Part shown: in pieces, positions 36,089 through 45,233 of the stretch
Position numbering within the stretch: the stretch's first letter is position 1
Layout: each line of letters begins with the position of its first letter
From: M55B154 sp964486725
GTDB taxonomy: Bacteria > Spirochaetota > UBA4802 > UB4802
Length of the DNA: 64,000 bases
Reading direction: 5' to 3'
Assembly (NCBI GenBank): GCA_964486725.1
Contig: CAZAOK010000006.1
Coordinates: 5,745 to 69,744 of the forward strand
Notes under the pieces: model-generated
Seen by the model: only the letters and a program-made list of their open reading frames with translations
The model's database searches: none
What the model was told of the DNA's origin: nothing
Made by a program: the position numbers and the translations under genes

Positions 36089-36268
36089 ATGGCAAGCTGT
36101 CATACCATGAAAACAGGTGATATCTACGTATGCAGGGATTGCGGGCTTGAAGTACAGGTGATAAAGCAGTGTAAAGACTTCGGCATACCGCCGGAGGAAA
36201 GCAGCTGCTGCGATACCCCGGAGGAATGCGAGCTCACCTGCTGCGGCAACCCTCTTGAAAAGGTGTAA
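36089..36268 (+). CDS. Small Cys-rich protein, possibly metal-binding
   Basis: A 59-residue ORF with an AAGGAG site before its ATG. It has nine cysteines, including CRDCG near residue 15-19, two CC pairs and a Cys between them. The TGDIYVCRDCGLE opening resembles the N-terminal iron-binding domain of desulfoferrodoxin, but no superoxide reductase domain follows. A small iron or zinc protein is likely; its partner is unknown. It stands between two repeats and upstream of the methionine synthase gene. Confidence 0.75.
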   Translation: MASCHTMKTGDIYVCRDCGLEVQVIKQCKDFGIPPEESSCCDTPEECELTCCGNPLEKV

Positions 36269-36326
36269 ACGACACAAAAAAACAGTTGTGCTCTCACCTT
36301 AAACAGTAAAAATAGCCTCTATATTT

Positions 36327-36476
36327 GTAATTACTCAGCTGTCATGCTGAATATTCAAAATTATTCTAAAATGAATAATGATCCAGCATCTCCCCCCGCC
36401 TTCGGCGGGGGGAGATGCTCTAATTCCTTTTCATTATGAGCAAATGATCAATATTTTAGTCATAGCTGAGTAGTCA
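36327..36476. repeat. MITE-like palindromic element with central hairpin
   Basis: Terminal inverted repeats of about 25 bases (36327-36355 and 36450-36476), sharing the core TACTCAGCT, enclose a perfect 16-bp hairpin with a 3-base loop (36385-36419). The total length is about 150 bases and there is no ORF. The structure fits a miniature inverted-repeat element or REP-like sequence. It sits between the Cys-rich gene and the MetH-like gene, directly before that gene's start. Confidence 0.7.
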
Positions 36477-36508
36477 CCTATATTTTATCAATGCGAGGCG
36501 TATACTTA

Positions 36509-38926
36509 ATGGATTTTAAGGAAAAACTGGCACTTAAAAGGCCCGTCATTGTTGACGGTGCAATGGGAACCATGCTCTTCAAGAAGCTTCCCGGTTACAC
36601 GGGCAACCTTGAGCTGTTGAACGTGGATCGCCCCGACGTGCTCCTGGAGATACACCGGGAATACGCTGGTGCCGGTGCGGACATCATAGAAACCAATACC
36701 TTTGGAGGCAGTTTCCTGAAACTGGCCGAATCCGGCCTGGGTGACCGCTGCGAAGAGATTAACAAACAGGCCGCCGGTATCGCCCGGCAGGCAGCCGACG
36801 AGACGGAAGCGCTGGTGGGAGGCTCCGTTGGTCCCTCCGGCGTGCTGGTTGAGCCCATGGGAGAAGTATCACCTGAAGAGGTATACAACTCATTTGCCCG
36901 GCAGGTGAAAGCCCTTGAAAACGGGGGAGCCCACGTAATCGTTATCGAAACCATGACCGATCTGCAGGAAGCACGACTGGCCCTGCTGGCGGCAAAGGAC
37001 AACACCTCCCTCCCCGTCATAACCAGCATGACCTTCGAGAATGCCGGCACCACAATCACCGGCACCGACATGCTTACCGGACTGGCTACCCTCGCCCAGA
37101 CGGGTGCCGACGTGGTGGGTGCCAACTGCAGCATGGGCCCCGAAGGACTCGCGGAAATATATGCCCGCTTCGCCGATGACCTGAAAACACTGAACATACC
37201 CCTCTCGGTATGGGCCAATGCCGGCATGCCGCAGATGGTTGAAGGCACACCGGTATATAAATTGTCACCGGAACAGTTCGCCAACCTGTGCCTCCCCTTT
37301 GCCGAGCTCGGGGTGAGCATTATCGGTGGTTGTTGCGGCACGACTCCATCCCATATCGCCGCCCTGGCGGCAAAACTGAAAGATTTTCCGGTAACACGCG
37401 CAACCGGCGGGGTGCATCATCGCTTCATAACAAGCAGGTATACCGCTATTGACATAGAAACGCACCCACGTCCTGTCATTATCGGTGAACGGCTGAATCC
37501 AACCGCCCGCAAGAAATTCGCCGCCGAACTGAAAGAAGAACAGTTCTCATTTTTACGTGAAGAATCCAGAAAGCAGGTAGAAGAAGGGGCACACATACTG
37601 GATATCAACGTGGGAGTTCCCGAAATAGACGAGATCCGGGCCATGCAGAAATCAGTTGCCATACTGTCACACGGCGTCCGTGTCCCCCTCATGATTGATT
37701 CTGACAACGCGCGGGTTACCGGTGATGCCCTCATGTACTATCCCGGCATCCCCGTGGTGAACTCCATAAACGGGAAGGACGCCAATTTCAACGCCATGCT
37801 TCCCGTGCTGAAACGATTTGGCTCATTCGTGGTGGCACTGTGTCTTGACGAAACCGGCATACACGTAGACGGGCAGAAACGTATCGATATAGGACAGCGC
37901 CTGGTTGATCGCCTGGCCGAAAACGGAATTGCCCCTTCACGGGTGCTTGTAGACCCTCTCATGCTCACCGAGAGCGCCGAACCGGGAAGTGCCGCCGAGA
38001 CGCTCAGGGTAATACGCCATTTTCACGCACGTGGTATCAAGACAAGCCTGGGAATAAGCAATCTCTCATTCGGCCTTCCTGTCCGCAAGCACATCAACAA
38101 CGCCTACCTCAAACGGGCAGTAGAGGCAGGACTTGATGCCGCCATATTCAATCCCGCGGCTCTCACCAGCCTGACCGGGTATACCGACGGGGAAGAAATG
38201 GCCCTGGCCTACCTCGAAGGTAATGATCCGGGTGCAACACGCTATATTGCCACCTTTAGCGGCAAACCCGCAGAAACAGCCGTTAAAAAGGAAGATAAGG
38301 ACGAAAAATCCATACTTACACGCATTTACACCATGGTAGTTGAGGGCAACAACGACGAGATAGCACCTGCCGTGCAGCAAGCCCTCAAGGAATACCAACC
38401 CGAAAACGTGATGAACGACGCCCTCATACAGGCACTTGAGCACGTTGGCGACCTGTACAGCCGTGGTGAGTACTTTCTGCCGCAGATGATCGCCTCAGCC
38501 AACAGCATGAAAAGCGGCTTTGCCGTGCTGCAGCCCCTGCTGAAAAAGGATTCGGTAAAAAAGACCGGCAAGGTGGTTATCTGCACTGTAAAAGGGGATA
38601 TTCACGACATCGGCAAAAATATAGTGGCAATGATGCTTGAAAACCACGGTTTCAACGTAATCGACCTGGGGAAGGACGTGGATGCTACCATAATAATCGA
38701 TGCGGTTAAAGAACATGCACCGGACATACTATGCCTGAGTTCCCTTCTCACCACCACCATGTACGAAATGAAGACCATAAGCCAGATACTGAAGGACGAA
38801 AAACTTGAAGTTTCACTGCTTGTGGGAGGTGCCGTAGTTACCCGTGAATTTGCAGAGAGTATCGGCGCAAGCTATGCCGAAGACGCGGTGGAAGGAGCCA
38901 GAATTGCTAAAAAGCTATCACTATAG
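36509..38926 (+). CDS. metH: MetH-like cobalamin-dependent methionine synthase lacking the activation domain
   Basis: About 805 residues. Domains in order: homocysteine-binding (about 1-290, zinc cysteines in GANCSMG and GGCCGTTP), pterin-binding (about 310-570, IGERLNPT and DINVGV), cobalamin cap (about 590-680) and B12-binding (about 685-805). In the last, His699 of GDIHDIGKN is the cobalt ligand. It transfers methyl groups from methyltetrahydrofolate to homocysteine. The C-terminal AdoMet-binding reactivation domain of E. coli MetH is missing, so a separate reactivation protein is expected. The ATG at 36509 follows a GAGG site; the ATG at 36491 has no clear site. Confidence 0.94.
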   Translation: MDFKEKLALKRPVIVDGAMGTMLFKKLPGYTGNLELLNVDRPDVLLEIHREYAGAGADIIETNTFGGSFLKLAESGLGDRCEEINKQAAGIARQAADETEALVGGSVGPSGVLVEPMGEVSPEEVYNSFARQVKALENGGAHVIVIETMTDLQEARLALLAAKDNTSLPVITSMTFENAGTTITGTDMLTGLATLAQTGADVVGANCSMGPEGLAEIYARFADDLKTLNIPLSVWANAGMPQMVEGTPVYKLSPEQFANLCLPFAELGVSIIGGCCGTTPSHIAALAAKLKDFPVTRATGGVHHRFITSRYTAIDIETHPRPVIIGERLNPTARKKFAAELKEEQFSFLREESRKQVEEGAHILDINVGVPEIDEIRAMQKSVAILSHGVRVPLMIDSDNARVTGDALMYYPGIPVVNSINGKDANFNAMLPVLKRFGSFVVALCLDETGIHVDGQKRIDIGQRLVDRLAENGIAPSRVLVDPLMLTESAEPGSAAETLRVIRHFHARGIKTSLGISNLSFGLPVRKHINNAYLKRAVEAGLDAAIFNPAALTSLTGYTDGEEMALAYLEGNDPGATRYIATFSGKPAETAVKKEDKDEKSILTRIYTMVVEGNNDEIAPAVQQALKEYQPENVMNDALIQALEHVGDLYSRGEYFLPQMIASANSMKSGFAVLQPLLKKDSVKKTGKVVICTVKGDIHDIGKNIVAMMLENHGFNVIDLGKDVDATIIIDAVKEHAPDILCLSSLLTTTMYEMKTISQILKDEKLEVSLLVGGAVVTREFAESIGASYAEDAVEGARIAKKLSL

Positions 38927-38959
38927 AACAGATTTGTCAATTTTTTTTTCATATTTTTG

Positions 38960-38988
38960 TTGACAGCACGATTTCTCATTGGATTATC
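38960..38988 (+). promoter_or_regulatory. Possible sigma-70-type promoter for the cytochrome remnant and Qrc-like operon
   Basis: A consensus TTGACA at 38960-38965 is followed after 17 bases by ATTATC at 38983-38988, a weak -10 match. It lies in the gap after metH and about 90 bases upstream of the first start codon. There is no hairpin with a T-run after metH, although a T-rich tract begins at 38940. Confidence 0.35.
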
Positions 38989-39079
38989 GAACGAAGCACA
39001 TTTTAAGTATATTATCAGAAATTTGTTTAAAATGTGTAAGGATTACTAAAATATCATCATAAATCAAAGGAGTGTATTT

Positions 39080-39549
39080 GTGAAAGGGATCCGATCATCT
39101 TCAATGATAGTACTCCCTTTTATCATATTCACCTGGTTTTCGTTCTCAGCATTTCTAAAATCTTGTGATAACGTTATGTCGTTATCTGTCAAAACAGTTC
39201 TTCCATTCAAACAAAAATCTCACATTACTACACAAGGTGAATTCACCTGTGAGACAATTCATAATTATTATGAATACGGAAGATACCAGGTATATGTACG
39301 GCAGGTATCATGACGATATCACTACGAAGGTGCAGGCCTTCTTTAAAAGGGTTTCAGGGACACCGACAAGCCATGGGAGTCCTACGCCCAGCAGCCTGTC
39401 CTGGTGTACTTCAGCCGCATGGCAGTAACGAAGAACACCATGAATGTTTCTTGCGGGAAGTGTAACGGATGTAAAGCACCCATGGTTGTTTGTGCGGACG
39501 TTCGAAACACATTGCACGTAAGCAACAGATGCGCGGTATGCCATGATTA
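39080..39549 (+). pseudogene. Decayed multihaem cytochrome c gene
   Basis: A GTG start at 39080 with an AAGGAG site opens a signal-peptide-like N-terminus followed by KSHITTQGEFTCETIH, a cytochrome-c3/c7-style haem site in which the second Cys is Ile. The frame stops at 39313. Matching sequence continues in a second frame (from about 39270) and then a third frame to 39549. That third frame contains CGKCN, a CXXCH site with His replaced by Asn, and ends in an intact CAVCHD. Two frame changes plus two damaged haem motifs point to a decayed gene. It precedes the molybdopterin protein by 25 bases, the place of qrcA in Qrc operons. Sequencing error could explain the frame changes but not the motif losses. 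Confidence 0.6.
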
Positions 39550-39574
39550 AAAAGTACAAGGAGTTATTGAATTC

Positions 39575-41587
39575 ATGAAAAAACTTGAAAGAAAAGATTT
39601 CTTAAAAATGGTAGGAGGCGCGGTTGTTGGTACCGGTACCGGATATGTTTTTTCTGGTGCCCCATTCCAGTCGCTCCAGTGGCTTGTTGAATGGACACAG
39701 GATCAATACACGCCTCAAGAGGGTGAAGAAAAGTATATACAGAGTATATGCAATGCATGTCCCGACAAATGCACTATTTCTGTACGAAAAATCGGCGAAA
39801 GGGCAGTCAAGGTTGAAACGTCAAACCAGGGTTGTCCCATGGGGCAGTCACTTGTACATGTTCTATATCACCCTGAAAGGATCAAGACGCCTCTCAAACA
39901 GGTTGGCAAAAAAGGTTCCGGTAAATTCGAACCTGTCAGCTGGGATGATGCGGTAAACACAATCGCCAAAAAAATTGACTCCCTTCGTAAAGACGGCAAA
40001 GCAGCCGGTATCGTGGGAATTAACGAATCGCATGCAGGCATTTCCGGTATGCTGCTGGACAGGCTCATCACCGCGGCCGGAAGCCCGAATATGTACGAAG
40101 ATCCCTGCTTCTGCAGCCTTTCAAAAGCAGCGGTTGAACTCACCCAGAATACAGAAGGATCTATTTATTACGATTTTGACAAGGCGGATTTCATACTGAG
40201 CTTTGGCGCCCGTCTTCTTGAAGGATGGGGAAATGCCGGTGCGATGCATCGTTTATTCGCGGGCTGGAAAGACAGGGGTGTCCGTTTCGTTCACATCGAC
40301 ACTATTTGCACACGTACAGCCTCAGCAGCAGACCAGTGGGTAGCCATTAAACCCGGAACCGAGGCAGCACTTGCCCTGGGTATTGCCAACATACTCATTA
40401 CAAAGTTTGGCAAACGATCAGCCGGGGCCCAGTTCGGCCGCTTCCACGAGCTGATAATAAATGAGTATACACCCGCAAAGGTTTCTGAACTCACCGGTAT
40501 AAAGCCCGAAGCACTTGAACAGCTGGCAAAAGAATTTGCTTCCGCCAGGAGACCGGTAGCGGTTACCGGAAAAGGCGGACAGGGCGTATCATCCTCCACT
40601 ATGGAGATGGCAGCTGTACAGGCCCTCAACAGCCTGGCCGGATCACTCGGTTCGGTGGTCAAGGTGAAGACAGAAAAAGGTTTGGGTTCAATGCAGCTTG
40701 ATAGTTACGCTAAAAAAGGACTCAATTCCGCGTCGAAAGCCAAAGGCCTTGATGAGTTTATAGCCGGTGACGCGAAAGCCGACCTGATAATAATTAACGG
40801 AGCAAACCCCGTATTCTTAAGCACCTACGGCAAAAAGCTCATAGAAAAAATGAAGGAAGCTTCGACGGTAGTTGTTATTGCTCCACTTCTCAATGATACT
40901 GCCATGTACGCGGACTATGTGCTTCCGTCACTTTCATCCCTTGAAATGAAGACTGAAGCCGGCGGACCGGTTGTATCACCAAGATTTAAAGCCATTCATG
41001 CGGGGGATTCACTTATACGCATCGCAAGAAAAATTGATGGTGTGAAACAATCTTTTCCATGGAAAAATTATACCGCACTTATTTCCGATACATCATCGCA
41101 GGTTATCAAATCAGTTTCATCATTCTCTTTCCCGGCAAAAATGATGTCTAAAGAGCTTGAAGAAACGCAAAAAACCAATGCCGCGACAAGTGATTATCCC
41201 CTCGCGATGCTGCCATATGAGATAACAATGGTGGGCGACGGCAGGGGACTGGCCCTTCCCTATGTACTGAAAGGCCTTAACAATACAGTTTTGACCGAAG
41301 AAACCCTCTGGGTACTCATGAATCCTTCCACAGCCGATGAGTACGGCGTTTCAGAAGGCGAGAAAGTCGATCTTGAATCCAGCCGGGGTGAGCTTGATAA
41401 CGTGCGTGTACATCTCACCAAGACTATCGCGCCAGGCGTCATTGCAATACCGCTGGGATTCGGGCATACTGCCTATACAAAGTATGCTACGGACAAGGGT
41501 GTTAACCCCAAGGAAATAATGAATAATAAGATCGATCCCGTTTCAGGTACTGCCGACTGGTGGCTGACAAGGGTTAAAATTAGTTAA
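39575..41587 (+). CDS. Molybdopterin oxidoreductase family protein, QrcB-like
   Basis: A 670-residue member of the formate dehydrogenase/DMSO reductase superfamily. The N-terminus (ERKDFLKMVGG plus a hydrophobic stretch) resembles a Tat signal with an RK pair in place of RR. An FeS cluster site follows at Cys59, Cys62, Cys66 and Cys87. The catalytic-type domains and a C-terminal dinucleotide-binding domain (GEKVDLESSRGE region) are present. It is followed by an FeS subunit and an NrfD-type membrane subunit and preceded by a cytochrome remnant, the order of qrcABCD. QrcB proteins lack a functional molybdenum site; whether this one binds molybdenum cannot be told by eye. Confidence 0.85.
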   Translation: MKKLERKDFLKMVGGAVVGTGTGYVFSGAPFQSLQWLVEWTQDQYTPQEGEEKYIQSICNACPDKCTISVRKIGERAVKVETSNQGCPMGQSLVHVLYHPERIKTPLKQVGKKGSGKFEPVSWDDAVNTIAKKIDSLRKDGKAAGIVGINESHAGISGMLLDRLITAAGSPNMYEDPCFCSLSKAAVELTQNTEGSIYYDFDKADFILSFGARLLEGWGNAGAMHRLFAGWKDRGVRFVHIDTICTRTASAADQWVAIKPGTEAALALGIANILITKFGKRSAGAQFGRFHELIINEYTPAKVSELTGIKPEALEQLAKEFASARRPVAVTGKGGQGVSSSTMEMAAVQALNSLAGSLGSVVKVKTEKGLGSMQLDSYAKKGLNSASKAKGLDEFIAGDAKADLIIINGANPVFLSTYGKKLIEKMKEASTVVVIAPLLNDTAMYADYVLPSLSSLEMKTEAGGPVVSPRFKAIHAGDSLIRIARKIDGVKQSFPWKNYTALISDTSSQVIKSVSSFSFPAKMMSKELEETQKTNAATSDYPLAMLPYEITMVGDGRGLALPYVLKGLNNTVLTEETLWVLMNPSTADEYGVSEGEKVDLESSRGELDNVRVHLTKTIAPGVIAIPLGFGHTAYTKYATDKGVNPKEIMNNKIDPVSGTADWWLTRVKIS

Positions 41588-41600
41588 GAGGTGATTTATA

Positions 41601-42428
41601 ATGGCTGAAATGAAAAGAAGATGGGGAATGGCGATAGATCTTGACAAGTGTACCGGGTGTGGAACATGTCAAATCGCGTGTTCACAGTCAAACAATATGC
41701 CAATTTTCCAGGATGATTCAGATATAGCAAAACGTGTTACCTTTCTTGACGTGATGCAGGTAACTAATGACAACGATGAAAACGCGCAATATCCTGATGT
41801 AAAGGTGGCATATCTGCCAAAGATGTGCCAGCAGTGCGAAGGGAATGACCCGAAGAATCCCAATCCACCATGTGTTTCTGTTTGTCCGGTGGTGGCCACC
41901 GATGTAGGTGATGATGGTGTGGTCAGCCAGATATGGTCTCGTTGTATCGGCTGCCGTTACTGCCAGGCATCATGCCCATACGAAGCAAGGCTATTCAACT
42001 GGTGGAAACCCAGGTACGAAGGAACCTTTAAAGAGTCAATGAATCCTGATCGTTCGGTAGCATCAAGGGGAACCGTGGTCAAATGTACTTTCTGCGACCA
42101 CATATGGAAGAAGGAACGTGACAAGGCTATCGCGAATGGCGTTACCGACATCAACGCGGTAACCTATACCCCCGCGTGTGTATCCGCCTGTCCAACAGGT
42201 GCAATGGTTTTTGGTGATCTAAACGATCCCGACTCAGAAGTCTCCCGTTTATCCAGGAGTGACCGGGCTATCAGGCTCTTGCATCCGATTGACAAGCTTC
42301 GCGAAACTGATCCGGAACTATACAAGAAGAGAATCGCAATGAAAAATTATCCTAATCCAAAGGTCTACTACCTGACAAGCCAGAAATGGTTGAAGGAAAT
42401 GATCGGCGGGTATAAACACTCTTCATAA
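41601..42428 (+). CDS. Four-cluster ferredoxin-like subunit, QrcC/PsrB-like
   Basis: A 275-residue iron-sulfur protein with four cysteine clusters: CTGCGTCQIAC near the N-terminus, CQQC...CVSVC, CIGCRYCQASC, and CTFC...CVSAC. This matches the electron-relay subunits of Psr, Ttr, Act and Qrc complexes. The SRGTVVKCTFC segment resembles the ActB/QrcC type. It has no signal peptide and would be carried out with the Tat-exported partner. It lies 13 bases after the molybdopterin gene. Confidence 0.9.
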   Translation: MAEMKRRWGMAIDLDKCTGCGTCQIACSQSNNMPIFQDDSDIAKRVTFLDVMQVTNDNDENAQYPDVKVAYLPKMCQQCEGNDPKNPNPPCVSVCPVVATDVGDDGVVSQIWSRCIGCRYCQASCPYEARLFNWWKPRYEGTFKESMNPDRSVASRGTVVKCTFCDHIWKKERDKAIANGVTDINAVTYTPACVSACPTGAMVFGDLNDPDSEVSRLSRSDRAIRLLHPIDKLRETDPELYKKRIAMKNYPNPKVYYLTSQKWLKEMIGGYKHSS

Positions 42429-42446
42429 TAATAAAAGGAGATCATC

Positions 42447-43697
42447 GTGAGCAAAGCAATAGATTTTTTAAAAAACGAATGGAACAGTTATTCCAGGAAC
42501 ATACAGATCACCATCTACGTGCTCCTGGGCTTCACAGCCCTGTTCGCTATTTTTGGTATCCAGATACTATTCTGGGGTCTCGGTTATACCAACATGAACA
42601 ACATATTCAACATGGGTCTGTGGATTCTCGGCGACCTTGGGTACGTGGCACTGGGCGGTGGCGCTTTTTTTACGGGGTTCATGTTGTACATATTCCGTGT
42701 TGACAAACTGCAGCCGCTCATAAACTCCACCGTACTTATCGGGTTTATGTGCTATCTTTTTACCTTTGTGCTTCTGGTGTTTGAGATCGGTCAGCCACTT
42801 CGTGCCTGGTTCGGATATACCTATCCTAACTGGGGAAGCGGTCTTCTGCCGACATCAATGTTGACAGAAGTAATCTGGTGCCTCACCTTTTACTTTATGG
42901 TACTCATAATTGAGCTTTTTCCTATAATACTATCTCATAAGGTATTAGACCGTATCCCGGCACTGCATTATATCGCGCACTACCTGCACAAGCTTATGTG
43001 GATAATGGCAGCAGTGGGTACTTTCCTCTCATTTTTCCACCAGGGATCACTTGGAGGAGGCATGTGGGACATTATGTACGCAAAGGCAGCATGGTTCAGG
43101 CCTAATCACCTGTACTTTTTCGTAGCAATCGTTGCGGCAACAGCTGGCGGGACATGCCTTATGATGCTGATACCCAAGATAGCCCAATGGGTACAGAAGA
43201 AAGAACTCATCCCCAAAGACTCTTTCATGAAACTTGCTCAGATATCCGGCGCCATGTTCATCTTCTATTTTCTGATAAGAACGTTCGACATCTATACACA
43301 GTGGACTACCGCATTACCACTATTTGACAGGTCATTCACGGATATCATGAGTGGCAGCATGTATGGATGGTGGGTTCTTGTACTTGAATTTGCCTTTATA
43401 ATAAGTGCCATCGCTATACTGAACATCAAAAAATTTCGTGAAAATGACAGGATATTTACCGCAGGTATTATCAGTGGTGTAATGGCTATCATAATGATGA
43501 AATTCAGGGTCATCATGCACGGGTATTCTGTTCCCAACTTCCCGTGGAAGCCATATATGACATACGTTCCTTCCATACAGGAATGGGCATTGATGCTTGG
43601 GTCACTTGCCATCATGGTGCTTATTTACATGTGGTTCGCAAAGTATATACCAATGTTCATCCAGGATAAAGAACACCGTGACATACAGCATTTCTAG
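42447..43697 (+). CDS. NrfD/PsrC-type membrane subunit, QrcD-like
   Basis: A 416-residue integral membrane protein with about ten hydrophobic helices. It belongs to the NrfD/PsrC family of quinone-interacting subunits, with family patterns GDLGYVALGGGAFFTGF and GQPLRAW near the N-terminal half and HQGSLGGGMW in the middle. It would pass electrons between the FeS subunit and the menaquinone pool. It is the last gene of the operon and is followed by a strong terminator. Confidence 0.9.
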   Translation: MSKAIDFLKNEWNSYSRNIQITIYVLLGFTALFAIFGIQILFWGLGYTNMNNIFNMGLWILGDLGYVALGGGAFFTGFMLYIFRVDKLQPLINSTVLIGFMCYLFTFVLLVFEIGQPLRAWFGYTYPNWGSGLLPTSMLTEVIWCLTFYFMVLIIELFPIILSHKVLDRIPALHYIAHYLHKLMWIMAAVGTFLSFFHQGSLGGGMWDIMYAKAAWFRPNHLYFFVAIVAATAGGTCLMMLIPKIAQWVQKKELIPKDSFMKLAQISGAMFIFYFLIRTFDIYTQWTTALPLFDRSFTDIMSGSMYGWWVLVLEFAFIISAIAILNIKKFRENDRIFTAGIISGVMAIIMMKFRVIMHGYSVPNFPWKPYMTYVPSIQEWALMLGSLAIMVLIYMWFAKYIPMFIQDKEHRDIQHF

Positions 43698-43724
43698 TAG
43701 ATAATCATGTAAACAGCTAAGAAC

Positions 43725-43759
43725 AAAAAACCGGGACTTCCTTTAAGTCCCGGTTTTTT
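43725..43759. terminator. Bidirectional terminator
   Basis: A perfect 15-bp stem (43725-43739 with 43745-43759) with a 5-base loop, an A-run on the left and a T-run on the right, located between the NrfD-type gene and convergent folD. It can end transcription from both sides. Confidence 0.93.
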
Positions 43760-43813
43760 GTTCCTGTCATTCCCGCGTTAATATGGAAATCCCAGGTAAA
43801 ATCATCTTGTTGC

Positions 43814-44704
43814 TTATGTAATGTTATTGTGCTGCTTGAATGCTTTCAACGTATTCTTTAGCAACATGACTCTTGTCATTGGCCCCACTCCACCTGGTAC
43901 AGGAGTAATGGCGGATGCTTTTCGGGCGACGTCGTCGTATCGTACGTCACCAATAAGCTTTTTCTTCCCTTCGGTTACCGGATCATCAATCCTGTTTATA
44001 CCCACATCAATAACCACAACTCCTTCTTTAACCATGTCCCCGGTTACAACCTCAGGCCTTCCCGCGGCAACCACCAGTATGTCTGCCTGCCTTGTAAAGA
44101 AGGAGATATCCCGGGCAGCCGTATGACAGATGGTAACCACGCAGTTTGCCCTTTCGTTCTTCTGTACCATCAGGTTTGCCATTGGCTTGCCAACAATGTT
44201 GCTTCTTCCAACAATTACAAGATGCTTCCCCCTGAGATCATGCACATAACGTGTAATCAATTCCTGGCAGCCATACGGAGTACACGGGTAAAATGTGTTT
44301 TCTTCTCCGGCCACAAGTTTACCCACATTCACTGGATGAAATCCATCCACATCCTTCTCTGGATCGATGGCATTAAGAATCATAGACTCATTAATATGCA
44401 AAGGAAGAGGAAGCTGCACCAGTATACCATTAACATCATCCCTTTCATTCAGATCTTTTACCAGGTTCAACAGTTCTTCCTGTGTTGTTTTTTCAGGTAA
44501 TGTGAATTGAAAGGAGTGTATTCCGACCTGCTCGCAATCACGACCTTTCATTCGAACATATACCTGTGATGCCGGGTCTTCACCCACAAGAACAACAGCT
44601 AACCCTGGTTGCTTGTCATGATTTTTTTTCAGCAGAACAACTTCCCGGGCGATCTGCTCTTTTATTTCTTCAGCTACTTTTTTACCATCAATTATTTCCG
44701 CCAT
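43814..44704 (-). CDS. folD: Methylenetetrahydrofolate dehydrogenase/cyclohydrolase
   Basis: A 296-residue bifunctional FolD. Catalytic Tyr49 and Lys53 (YVRMKG) are present, as are the VNGILVQLPLP and IVGRSNIVGKPMA motifs and PVPGGVGPMT at the C-terminal end. It interconverts methylene- and formyl-tetrahydrofolate and so supplies one-carbon units, including for the MetH-like enzyme encoded 5 kb away. Confidence 0.97.
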   Translation of the reverse strand: MAEIIDGKKVAEEIKEQIAREVVLLKKNHDKQPGLAVVLVGEDPASQVYVRMKGRDCEQVGIHSFQFTLPEKTTQEELLNLVKDLNERDDVNGILVQLPLPLHINESMILNAIDPEKDVDGFHPVNVGKLVAGEENTFYPCTPYGCQELITRYVHDLRGKHLVIVGRSNIVGKPMANLMVQKNERANCVVTICHTAARDISFFTRQADILVVAAGRPEVVTGDMVKEGVVVIDVGINRIDDPVTEGKKKLIGDVRYDDVARKASAITPVPGGVGPMTRVMLLKNTLKAFKQHNNIT

Positions 44705-44791
44705 GAATCAATCCCCATCACTATATTACAATTTACAATAATTAAAAAGAGTGGAAAAATACCAGTAGTGTCAACGATAAATGCCTTACCT

Positions 44792-45220
44792 TTATACGTC
44801 AAGGATCATAAACGAAATCCATTCGTCATTATTCTGAACCACACTCAATTCATGCATGGTTGCTGCCTTAACATCCACATTGAAAGAACACTTCTTACCT
44901 ATGCGATCTCCCTTCATTGTGGCCACAATTTGTACCATGTTATTATTTCTTTCAATCTCTATGTTCGCTGGCATAAATATAAGGTTGTTAACGTCCTTCT
45001 GATAGATAAGTTCATTTATGAAATCATACAACAAGAGGTCATGTTCTTCTGCCTGCATCTGTATTATTTTTTTTTCATTCCCCTGAATAACACCAGTGTC
45101 TTCCAGCATAATGGCAGCAAATGCTTCAGAATTATATTTGAAAAGATCTTCCGGTGTTTTTGCCCTGCATTTAACGGCAACATCAGCAAAGGTTCCCTCA
45201 TCAAGCAATTCATATCCCAT
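44792..45220 (-). CDS. Archease
   Basis: A 142-residue archease: it starts with the YELLDEGTFADVAV pattern (compare the DHTADV-type metal site) and ends in the EWISFMILDV-type C-terminus where the family has acidic metal ligands. Archease activates RtcB and helps it turn over, using GTP and metal. It starts 13 bases after rtcB on the same strand, a common pairing. The canonical metal-site His is not clearly present near the N-terminus. Confidence 0.85.
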   Translation of the reverse strand: MGYELLDEGTFADVAVKCRAKTPEDLFKYNSEAFAAIMLEDTGVIQGNEKKIIQMQAEEHDLLLYDFINELIYQKDVNNLIFMPANIEIERNNNMVQIVATMKGDRIGKKCSFNVDVKAATMHELSVVQNNDEWISFMILDV

Positions 45221-45233
45221 ATTAAAAATAACC

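Noticed and set aside
36595..37341. Minus-strand 248-codon ORF inside metH
   Set aside because: A shadow caused by high GC at third positions; the residue pattern is dominated by Ser, Ala and Pro.
43765..43800. GTCATTCCCGCG-like fragment, similar to common REP/MITE sequences
   Set aside because: Only a short partial match without a proper second arm; not enough to call an element.
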